Source of the DNA: Candidatus Aalborgicola bjergmarkensis
GTDB taxonomy: Bacteria > Pseudomonadota > Gammaproteobacteria > Burkholderiales > Burkholderiaceae_C
Assembly (NCBI GenBank): GCA_016708725.1
Contig: JADJFE010000002.1
Location: 248,001-312,000, forward strand
Length of the DNA stretch: 64,000 nt
Direction of reading: 5' to 3'
How positions within the stretch are numbered: the first letter of the stretch is position 1; the number at the start of each line of letters is the position of its first letter. Below the pieces are notes generated by a model. The model ran no database searches. It was not told where the DNA came from and was given only the letters and a program-made list of their open reading frames with translations. The translations under genes and the position numbers were made by a program. This document shows, one piece after another, positions 34,275 to 41,556 of the stretch.

Positions 34275-34355
34275 GGGTCTGCCGATACCGCCCTGTACAC
34301 AGCCAAGAACAGTGGACGTAACCGGGTTTGCATCCATGAACCTTCTGGTAGCTGA
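34275..34355 (+). pseudogene. Severed C-terminal end of the diguanylate cyclase gene
   Basis: Read in the frame continued from the CTA codon (34272-34274), this encodes GSADTALYTAKNSGRN and then RVCIHEPSGS before a TGA at 34353-34355. The ADxALYxAKxxGRNRV phrase is the normal last helix of GGDEF domains and is exactly what the gene at 31602-33266 lacks. The piece has no start codon or ribosome site of its own. Confidence 0.9.
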
Positions 34356-34450
34356 CTCGGCTTCCCACTTAAGGCGGGACAGGCAAGGCATTGTCATTTC
34401 CGTGCAGGCTGGATGTGATCCCTGTCTGTGGCGCTTTCTCTATAAAAAAC

Positions 34451-34494
34451 ATAGCTACTACCGCTTGGTACATAAGGCGTACAGCCAGATTTGC
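34451..34494 (+). repeat. Dispersed hairpin repeat, copy 4
   Basis: Reads ATAGCTACTACCGCTTGG, then CATAAGGCGTACAGCC and GATTTG. It is preceded by TATAAAAAAC. It forms an inverted pair with copy 5, about 90 bp away. Confidence 0.55.
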
Positions 34495-34582
34495 CTTGAA
34501 TTTTGCCCTTCAAAACGGGTCAAGGCGATGCCAGGAACCGCCATAAGGCATCAAAACGGGCCGTTGTCGGGTGTTTTTTCAT

Positions 34583-34626
34583 GGCAAATCGGGCTGTAAG
34601 CCTTATGGGATAAGCGGGAGCAGCTA
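34583..34626 (-). repeat. Dispersed hairpin repeat, copy 5
   Basis: On the minus strand it reads TAGCTGCTCCCGCTTATC, then CCATAAGGCTTACAGCCC and GATTTGCC, closest to copy 4. Confidence 0.55.
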
Positions 34627-34647
34627 CTGTATCAGGAGCGCTTTGGT

Positions 34648-34693
34648 CCAGTCCTCAAAAGGGCCAGAGCACAGCCCACTGTCCATCACCAAA
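34648..34693 (-). pseudogene. Short relic of the GspE-linked receiver-like domain
   Basis: About 45 bp on the minus strand encode VMDSGLCSGPFEDWT, nearly the same as VLDSGLCAGPFEDWM in the GspE-like pseudogene (near 45670-45715). Identity at DNA level is high over this stretch and then ends sharply on both sides. Confidence 0.5.
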
Positions 34694-34721
34694 TGGAACC
34701 TTGTGCGCTGCAACCGGCATG

Positions 34722-37700
34722 TCACTTACCTACTGCACCAGTTCCACCACCAGTTCGCGCACTTGCGAACGTCCGTCCGTCCGCATCGACCACGCGCCAT
34801 GCGGAATCAGGTTGCCAGGTAGCAACCCAGGCAGGTAATTTCTCTGGCGGCATGGGCCGGGCAATGCCGTAGCCTTGGGCCAGTTCACAGCCAAGTTGCA
34901 GCAGAGCGGTGCCATGCGCGACCGTCTCCACCCCTTCAGCAATCACTTCGCGTTTGAAAGCTGCTGCCAAGCCAATCACACCCCGCAAAATGGCCAGATC
35001 ATCGGGGTCTACGAGCATATCGCGCACAAAGCTTTGGTCGATTTTGAGCAGGGCTACCCGCAGACGTTTCAGGTAGGTGAGTGACGAGTAGCCGGTGCCA
35101 AAATCGTCCAGCGCAAATTTCACGCCGATCTGGTTGCAATATTCAATCACCTTCGACACCTGCTCCATATCGGCCAGCGCACTGGTCTCCAGCACCTCCA
35201 GTTCAATGCAAGCCGCAGGCACCTGCGGGTGCTTGTCCAAAATGGATTGCAAGCGTCTCACAAAGTCACTTTGCTGCAACTGGTATGCACCGATATTGAC
35301 ACTCACCGGAAGATTCAGCCCTGCGGCCTGCCAAAGCTCTACTTGGGTCAGTGCGGTGTCGATCACCCACTCGCCCACATCCACCGCCAACGAGTGGTCC
35401 TCGATCACCGGCAGGAAGGTGGCCGGTGCCAACAACCCTTTTTCTGGATGCTGCCAGCGGATCAGCGCCTCGGCACCAACGACCTGACCGCTTTGCATGT
35501 TGACTTTCGGTTGGTAGTGCAGCACGAACTCGTTATTCTTCAGTGCCAATCGAATACGCTGCAGACTTTCGTGTTGCACGCGAATGTTGCTGTCCTGCGC
35601 AGCATCAAAAAGGTAGTAGCGATTTTTACCCGCCAGCTTGGCCTGGTACATAGCCTGATCGGCTTGGCGCATGAGTTGGTCGGCATCGATGTCTTGTGCT
35701 TGCGGATAGAAGGTGACGCCCAGGCTGGCTGAAACCTGCAAGCTCAGGTCGCCTACCTGCACCGGTAGTGCGACCGCTGCCAGCAGCCGGTCGAGCAAAG
35801 TCACGCTGGCTGACGGTTCTTCCAGGTCAATCAGCACCGCCACAAACTCATCGCCGCCAATGCGTGCCAGTGTGTCGCTCTCGCGAACCGCCTGCTTCAT
35901 CCGAATGGCCAGAGCGATCAGCACTTGATCGCCGGTCTCATGGCCGTGATGGTCGTTAATCGCCTTGAAACCATCCAGGTCCAGGTACACCACTGCCAAC
36001 TGTTGGTCGCGCCGTTGCGCCTGAGCCATGGCTTGATGCAAACGGTCGGCCAGTAGCACGCGGTTGGGCAAGTCGGTAAGTGCATCAAAGTGGGCAATGT
36101 GTTCCAACTGGCTTTGATGTTCTTTCATGGCAGTGATGTCGGAGAACAGCGCCACATAGTGTTGCGTTTCACCTGTGGCATCGGGCACCGCGCTGATGGT
36201 GAGTGTCTCCGTGTACACCTCGCCGTTTTTGCGTCGGTTCCAAATTTCACCACTCCAGTAACCCCGCTGCGTCAAAACGCCCCACATGGCGGCATAGAAA
36301 GCTCGGTCCTGCCGCCCGGAACTGAGGATGCGCGGGTTTTGTCCGATGGCTTCCTCGCGCAAGTAGCCAGTGATGCGGGTGAAGGCTTCATTAACGTCCA
36401 TGATGATGCCATGCGCGTTGGTGATGAATATGCCTTCACGGGCATGTCTGAAGACTCCAGCGGCAAGTTGAAGTTTCGATTCAGCTTGCTTACGCTCGGT
36501 GATGTCTTCGGTTGATGTCAAAATTCCGTTCGGTGCCCCTCGCTCATCACATAGCAGAACACTGTTACAGGCCACGAGGCGTTTCTGCCCGTCGGCATTG
36601 ATGATCTGGCTCTCGTAATAGTCCAGTAAATCCGTTTCTCCGGTCATCAACTGCGCAAAAACCGTACGCATCACGCGTCGTTTTTCGGCCGGAATACAGT
36701 TTTCGATCCAATCGACCCCCAGTAGTTCACTCTCCGGTTTACCCAAAAGTTGAGAGCCCTTCTTATTGATCATGGAGATTCGGCCATGCTTGTCAACCGC
36801 TATGAGGGTCACCCCGGCAATATCCAGATAACGTTGCGCCGCGTCACGCTCCTGCGCCAGTTCGGCGGTACGTTGCTGTACCTTGGTTTCGAGCACCCGA
36901 TGGGCCTGCTGAATATCGTCCGCCATGGTATTGAACGACCTGGACAAGGCTTTGAGCTCGGCACTCTCCTGGGGAAGAATGCGCGTTCGTACCGACAGGT
37001 CACCGCTTCCCAATTGTTGGGCCACCAGCATCAGCGATTTCAACGGTCGCGTCAGGCGATGGGCTACCAGGATGATTGACGCCAGGCAAACCAGTGTCAG
37101 CAGGAAGCCGACAAAACCCAGAATTCGCGCTTGTCCCCTCAAAACATCCAAGGCTTCATCTTTGCTCCAGTAATGAACGAGTCGCCAACCCTGTGTGCCA
37201 CTGAGTTGTAGATGGCGATAGACCACCATCAATTGCTGGCCTTTGGCGTCGGTTTCCAGCACCGTTCCTTCAAAGTTCTTTGCCACCTGCGGGTTTAGTT
37301 TGAATTCAATACTGTCCGTGCCAGAATTTTGCGCACGCGCGATGAACCGACCAGTTGAGTCAAAAAACATGGCCGTATCATTCCTTCTGGCAGTCGGCGA
37401 TTCGCTCAGAACATTCTCTCCGAGGAGTTGTTGCGCATCCAGCAACGCAATCAAAATGCCAACCAGCTTGGGGCCGGGATGTCCGTCGGCATCCAGAGCG
37501 CGAATCTGCCGGACAATCGCCAGTGTGGGAACACCACCCGGCAGCACAACCTGTTCGACTAATTCGGTAATGCCCGGTTGCCTGGCGCGGCTGATGAGGT
37601 CAAAATCCTGAAACACAAGGCCAAGGTCCGCATCATCACTACTCGCACGAATGCGACCGTCTTTGGGGTCTACGATCATCAAGCGTAGATAACGATCCGG

Positions 37701-38027
37701 ATAGGCCCGCATCAATCGGTCAAAACCCTGCTTTTCTTCATGATGAACGATTTTGTTTTCGTCTTCCAGTGGCTTGCTGATCGTCGTGTCTTCGGCGATG
37801 AGCAAAATATCGCTCCGCCGCTCCCTGATGTTGCTAGAAACCAGGGCGTGTCGATAGTCGGCGGTATATTCCAGGTGGCGAATTGCCTCGGCTTGCATCT
37901 GGTTGCTGGCTCCGACCAGACCCAGCGGCGTTAAGCCAAAATACCAAAGGGCCATCAAGCTTCCGATGGCGAGCAGAAACAGCCCGGCGAAATAGGCACC
38001 GATGCGCACTGCAAAGGAAATATTCAT
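34722..38027 (-). CDS. Membrane sensor with Cache, HAMP, two PAS, GGDEF and EAL domains
   Basis: Encodes 1,101 residues from the ATG at 38027. Transmembrane helices near residues 8-28 and 310-330 enclose a periplasmic double-Cache-like sensor. A HAMP domain, two PAS domains, a GGDEF domain (RIGGDEFVAVL, with RESD inhibitory site before it) and an EAL domain (GAEALIRWQHP, DDFGTGYSSLTYLKRL, ending YGIARPMPPEKL) follow. All signature residues of both catalytic domains are present, so it may make and break c-di-GMP. The gene for a periplasmic binding protein ends 14 bp upstream on the same strand, suggesting a ligand-loaded protein feeds this sensor. The start lacks a clear ribosome site, consistent with coupling. 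Confidence 0.92.
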   Translation of the reverse strand: MNISFAVRIGAYFAGLFLLAIGSLMALWYFGLTPLGLVGASNQMQAEAIRHLEYTADYRHALVSSNIRERRSDILLIAEDTTISKPLEDENKIVHHEEKQGFDRLMRAYPDRYLRLMIVDPKDGRIRASSDDADLGLVFQDFDLISRARQPGITELVEQVVLPGGVPTLAIVRQIRALDADGHPGPKLVGILIALLDAQQLLGENVLSESPTARRNDTAMFFDSTGRFIARAQNSGTDSIEFKLNPQVAKNFEGTVLETDAKGQQLMVVYRHLQLSGTQGWRLVHYWSKDEALDVLRGQARILGFVGFLLTLVCLASIILVAHRLTRPLKSLMLVAQQLGSGDLSVRTRILPQESAELKALSRSFNTMADDIQQAHRVLETKVQQRTAELAQERDAAQRYLDIAGVTLIAVDKHGRISMINKKGSQLLGKPESELLGVDWIENCIPAEKRRVMRTVFAQLMTGETDLLDYYESQIINADGQKRLVACNSVLLCDERGAPNGILTSTEDITERKQAESKLQLAAGVFRHAREGIFITNAHGIIMDVNEAFTRITGYLREEAIGQNPRILSSGRQDRAFYAAMWGVLTQRGYWSGEIWNRRKNGEVYTETLTISAVPDATGETQHYVALFSDITAMKEHQSQLEHIAHFDALTDLPNRVLLADRLHQAMAQAQRRDQQLAVVYLDLDGFKAINDHHGHETGDQVLIALAIRMKQAVRESDTLARIGGDEFVAVLIDLEEPSASVTLLDRLLAAVALPVQVGDLSLQVSASLGVTFYPQAQDIDADQLMRQADQAMYQAKLAGKNRYYLFDAAQDSNIRVQHESLQRIRLALKNNEFVLHYQPKVNMQSGQVVGAEALIRWQHPEKGLLAPATFLPVIEDHSLAVDVGEWVIDTALTQVELWQAAGLNLPVSVNIGAYQLQQSDFVRRLQSILDKHPQVPAACIELEVLETSALADMEQVSKVIEYCNQIGVKFALDDFGTGYSSLTYLKRLRVALLKIDQSFVRDMLVDPDDLAILRGVIGLAAAFKREVIAEGVETVAHGTALLQLGCELAQGYGIARPMPPEKLPAWVATWQPDSAWRVVDADGRTFASARTGGGTGAVGK

Positions 38028-38041
38028 GCAGTGTGCCCGTG

Positions 38042-39124
38042 CTATTGCGGGTAATCGAAAGTATTGATCTGGAATTTTCTGGATTCGCCCATCACTTGCG
38101 CCACACCGTTGTAAGTGAAGGCAGTTGCGATGCTTTCCCACTTCGCATTCGCAGGGAGTTTGCCTAACTTCCTCAGAAACTCAAACTCAGCCTTGAGTGC
38201 GGGGGCCGTCGGACTGTGGGCAATGATGGGTGCCGACGCAATGTCCAGCAAATTTCGTCGGGTGATGGCTACGATTGCCGCAGGCGCCAAGGTCTCCGCT
38301 TTTCCGGAAAAAGCTTCTGTATCGGCCATGGCCCAGCGAACCGCCTTTTCCACATTGCGCTGGGAACGGCGCATCCACTCAACGGCACGCAACAATCCGG
38401 CGACAAGATGCAGCGCGGCTTGCGGCGAACGCCTGGCGAAATCCCGCTCAATAACAAAACAACTCATGCTCATGCCGGTAAAGACAATCCGATGCTTCTC
38501 GCTGCTACTCAGGGCATTGGAGACGGCAGGTTCCCAGCCTGAAAAAGCGTCTATATCGCCACGCGCCAGGGCGTCTGGCATTTCATTCATCGGTAAGGAA
38601 ACCAGCTTTATCTGATTTTCGCCAATGCCTGCTGCTGCAAGCCCCTGCAACAAGGTGTGATGGGAAGTGGATGCCTCGACATAGCCAATACGCTTGCCAA
38701 CCAGCCCATCAACTGAGGTAACCCCCTGCGCCACGATGGCGGCACGGGACTGCTCGACCAGTCCAATAATCCAGATGTCGCCGGTGGACGCGGCGCGGAT
38801 GGTTGGCATATCACCGAGAGTCGCGCTTTCCAGGCGGTGATCGGCCAACAGCGCGAGCATGTCACCACCGCGTTTGAAAGCATGCGTTTTCAACGGTTGC
38901 TTGAGTTCGGCCAGTGCATTTATAAGAATTCCGTCACGACGCAGCACGCTAGCAAGCACACCATCGGGATAGGCCAGGGGCTGGACACCGATATCAACGC
39001 TTGGCGAGGCAGGTGACAGTCCGTAATGCTCAAAGTATTCTTCGGCCAGCACCGGCCCCGAAAAGACCATCGCAAGAGCCACGCTTGGAATAATTCTTTG
39101 CAACGTAAAACAGCTCGGTTTCAT
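38042..39124 (-). CDS. Solo periplasmic substrate-binding protein, NitT/TauT (SsuA) type
   Basis: Encodes 360 residues with a signal peptide (cleavage near GPVLA/EE). The two-lobe binding protein fold of the nitrate/sulfonate/taurine class shows in DIGVQPLAYPDGVLASVL, ATLGDMPTIRAA, VDGLVGKRIGYVEAS, IKLVSLPMNEMPDALARGDIDAFSGWEPAV and VAGLLRAVEWM. No permease or ATPase gene is nearby. The downstream gene, 14 bp away, is a GGDEF-EAL sensor, so this protein probably acts as a periplasmic ligand detector. The ligand is unknown. Confidence 0.9.
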   Translation of the reverse strand: MKPSCFTLQRIIPSVALAMVFSGPVLAEEYFEHYGLSPASPSVDIGVQPLAYPDGVLASVLRRDGILINALAELKQPLKTHAFKRGGDMLALLADHRLESATLGDMPTIRAASTGDIWIIGLVEQSRAAIVAQGVTSVDGLVGKRIGYVEASTSHHTLLQGLAAAGIGENQIKLVSLPMNEMPDALARGDIDAFSGWEPAVSNALSSSEKHRIVFTGMSMSCFVIERDFARRSPQAALHLVAGLLRAVEWMRRSQRNVEKAVRWAMADTEAFSGKAETLAPAAIVAITRRNLLDIASAPIIAHSPTAPALKAEFEFLRKLGKLPANAKWESIATAFTYNGVAQVMGESRKFQINTFDYPQ

Positions 39125-39285
39125 ACGTTCCCCTCAAATCATTAATTATCATTTTCCGAACTCATTATCCCTGAGCAAACCGGGATAGAAGAAGAATTTA
39201 TGACCATACCGACTGTCGATAGTCGATAGTTTGGACCGCCTGACTTATGCAATCCTGATGCCAACGTGGGTATGCTGAAGCCATC

Positions 39286-40791
39286 ATGAAAACTGCTTCT
39301 GCTTCGCACGACGTGCGCCAGTCCTGGCGCAAAGCTGGGGTGTTCGTCTCCCTGACGGTGACCGCCACGGCGGGCGGGTTCCTGCTGGATCACCATGTTT
39401 CCCTCACCAGCCAGGCCATGCTGTACGTTCTGGCAGTGGTGCTGGCCGCATATACCCTGGATTGGCTGAGCTCGGTGGTATTTGCCATCACGGCGGTCAC
39501 CCTGTTCAACTTCTTCTTTGTGCCGCCACGCTGGACTTTTGAAGTCGATAGCCGTGAGCATCTGATTGCCCTGTTCACCATGTTGCTGGTCGCCCTGGTC
39601 ATCAGCCATCTGACCGCAGCGTTACGGCGCGAGACCGACATTGCCCGGCGCAACGAACAGCGAGCGCGCCAGTTGCAGGAATTGGCCAGCGCATTGTCTG
39701 GCGTCGGTTCGGCACAAGAGGTCATGGCCTTGGGACATGACGCGCTTGCGTTGGCGTTCGAGGGGCCTTGCACCCTGGTGCAATGTTTGCCGGACAACAG
39801 TCTGGAGTGGGTCGGCAAGGAAAGCCCTCAGCTGGAAGACGGCATGCGGCATTGCATGAAGGATGCAGCGGTGCTGGGGCCGGGAACCGGGCGCTGGCCG
39901 GGACTCAATGCCTGGTATCTGCCGCTGGGAGACAAGGAGCACATGAACGGTGCAGTGTGCATTCAGAATGTACAGGCAAGCGATGTGCAGGGGCGGGAGC
40001 ATGCGCAAGCCCTGTGTGCCTTGTTGGCGCAGGCACTGTGGCGCTTGCGTTTGTCGGCGTCCATGCTGGCGGCGCAAAACGAATCGCAGCGTCAGCACAT
40101 TCAAAGCACCTTTCTGGCAGCTATTTCGCACGACTTTCGCACGCCGCTGGCGGCGGTGGTCGGAGCGGCATCCGCGTTGCAAACACAAGGAGAAAAGCTC
40201 GACCCGGTTGAAAAGCAGCGTTTGCTGGGCAGCATCATCAGCGAAGCCAATTACCTGTCGGTCGTGACAGAAAACACGCTGCAACTGGTGCGCTTGACCA
40301 ATGCTCCTCTGGATATTCAACACGGCTGGGAGTCCATGGAAGAAATCGTTGGCGCCGTCCTGGCGCGTGTGCGCCAACGCGATCCGGCCCGGCGCATCAA
40401 ATCCAGGGTTCCGGCTGGTTTGCCCTTGATTCGGGGAGACCCGGTTTTGCTGGCCCAACTGATCGGCAATTTGCTCGATAACGCACTGAAATACAGCAGC
40501 GACACCATCGAACTGGAAGTAGTGCAGACCAAGGACACCATGCAGGTGTATGTGAAAGATCGGGGTCCGGGTATCCCGGAGTCGGAACGCGCAGCCATTT
40601 TCGAGCCGTATTCCCGCACGGACCAATCGGGTCAGCGTGGCGTCGGGCTGGGCCTGGCGGTGTGCCGCGCCATCGCCAAAGCGCACGGCGGCAGCCTGAT
40701 GCTGCGCCCGCGCAGCCTGGGCGGAAGCAGTTTTGTGCTTTCCTTGGCCGTAGACCCTGAACAACCCACGCAGGTGAAGGAGATACCATGA
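39286..40791 (+). CDS. KdpD-like sensor histidine kinase lacking the N-terminal KdpD domain
   Basis: Encodes 501 residues. Four hydrophobic helices (about residues 18-115) form the DUF4118 membrane region found in KdpD (LFNFFFVPPRWTFEVDSREHLIAL). A GAF-like domain, HisKA with the H-box ISHDFRTPLAAVVGAASAL, and a HATPase (LIGNLLDNALKYSSD, KDRGPGIPESE, GVGLGLAVCRAIAKAHGG) follow. The roughly 370-residue cytoplasmic KdpD/Usp part of full KdpD is absent. It overlaps the regulator gene by ATGA and lies upstream of kup, so a role in potassium or osmotic control is likely. Confidence 0.88.
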   Translation: MKTASASHDVRQSWRKAGVFVSLTVTATAGGFLLDHHVSLTSQAMLYVLAVVLAAYTLDWLSSVVFAITAVTLFNFFFVPPRWTFEVDSREHLIALFTMLLVALVISHLTAALRRETDIARRNEQRARQLQELASALSGVGSAQEVMALGHDALALAFEGPCTLVQCLPDNSLEWVGKESPQLEDGMRHCMKDAAVLGPGTGRWPGLNAWYLPLGDKEHMNGAVCIQNVQASDVQGREHAQALCALLAQALWRLRLSASMLAAQNESQRQHIQSTFLAAISHDFRTPLAAVVGAASALQTQGEKLDPVEKQRLLGSIISEANYLSVVTENTLQLVRLTNAPLDIQHGWESMEEIVGAVLARVRQRDPARRIKSRVPAGLPLIRGDPVLLAQLIGNLLDNALKYSSDTIELEVVQTKDTMQVYVKDRGPGIPESERAAIFEPYSRTDQSGQRGVGLGLAVCRAIAKAHGGSLMLRPRSLGGSSFVLSLAVDPEQPTQVKEIP

Positions 40792-41474
40792 CTTTGCGCG
40801 TTCTGGTGGTCGAGGATGACCGCGAAATCCGCTCCATGATGCAGTCTTCTCTGGCGGTGGAAGGCTTTTCAGTCCAGACTGCGGTGTCGGTCAGCGAAGC
40901 AGGTGCGTTGCTACAGCATGACCTTCCAGACATCCTGGTGCTGGACCTGGGGCTGCCCGATGGCGACGGCATGGTGTTGGTGCAAGCCGTGCGCAAGCGC
41001 CACAATTTGCCCATACTCGTCGTATCAGCCCGGCATCAGGAGGCGCAGAAGATTCAGTTGTTGGACGCCGGAGCCGATGATTACCTGACCAAACCGTTTA
41101 GCGTAGGGGAACTGTTGGCGCGTATCCGGGTAGCGCTACGGCACCGGGGCACAACGCTTGCGGCGGCAGTCACGCTGCATGAACTGGACGACTTGCGGAT
41201 TGATTTGACAGAGCGTCTGGTGCAAAGTCGCAATCAAATCCTGCACCTGACGCCCACCGAGTTCAAATTGCTGGCATGTCTGGTACGCAACGCAGGCCGG
41301 GTGGTGACGCATCGGCAATTGTTGACCGATGTCTGGGGCGCAGAATTTACCGAGCATACCCACTACCTGCGCCTCTACATGGGCCAGTTGCGTGCCAAGA
41401 TCGAGGTGGACCCGGCGGAGCCCCGCCATCTGCTGACGGAAACCGGTATCGGTTACCGTCTGGCAACGGTTTGA
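40788..41474 (+). CDS. KdpE-like OmpR-family response regulator
   Basis: Encodes 228 residues: a receiver (VLVVEDDREIRSMM, phosphoacceptor in ILVLDLGLPDGDGM, Lys in DYLTKPFSVGELLARI) and an OmpR-type winged helix (LTPTEFKLLACLVRNAGRVVTHRQLL, HYLRLYMGQLRAKIE, TGIGYRLA). The stretch EHTHYLRLYMGQLRAKIE is typical of KdpE. It is coupled to the kinase gene by overlap. The target is probably the promoter of kup or of a kdp operon elsewhere. Confidence 0.9.
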   Translation: MTLRVLVVEDDREIRSMMQSSLAVEGFSVQTAVSVSEAGALLQHDLPDILVLDLGLPDGDGMVLVQAVRKRHNLPILVVSARHQEAQKIQLLDAGADDYLTKPFSVGELLARIRVALRHRGTTLAAAVTLHELDDLRIDLTERLVQSRNQILHLTPTEFKLLACLVRNAGRVVTHRQLLTDVWGAEFTEHTHYLRLYMGQLRAKIEVDPAEPRHLLTETGIGYRLATV

Positions 41475-41556
41475 AAGCCATCCGCAAACCCGTACTTATG
41501 CGTTCCTGATGCGCGGTGCTCGATAGTAGCCGTCTGTTCAATGCCAGGGAATTGCC

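Larger units (their letters stand above)
34356..34721. other. Non-coding debris between the split cyclase gene and the GGDEF-EAL gene
   Basis: No convincing gene lies here. It holds two dispersed repeats in opposite orientation (34451-34494, 34583-34626) and a relic at 34648-34693 that resembles part of the GspE-like gene at 45490-46425. The sequence CAAAACGGG occurs twice between the two repeats. The neighbouring genes converge on this stretch. Confidence 0.6.
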
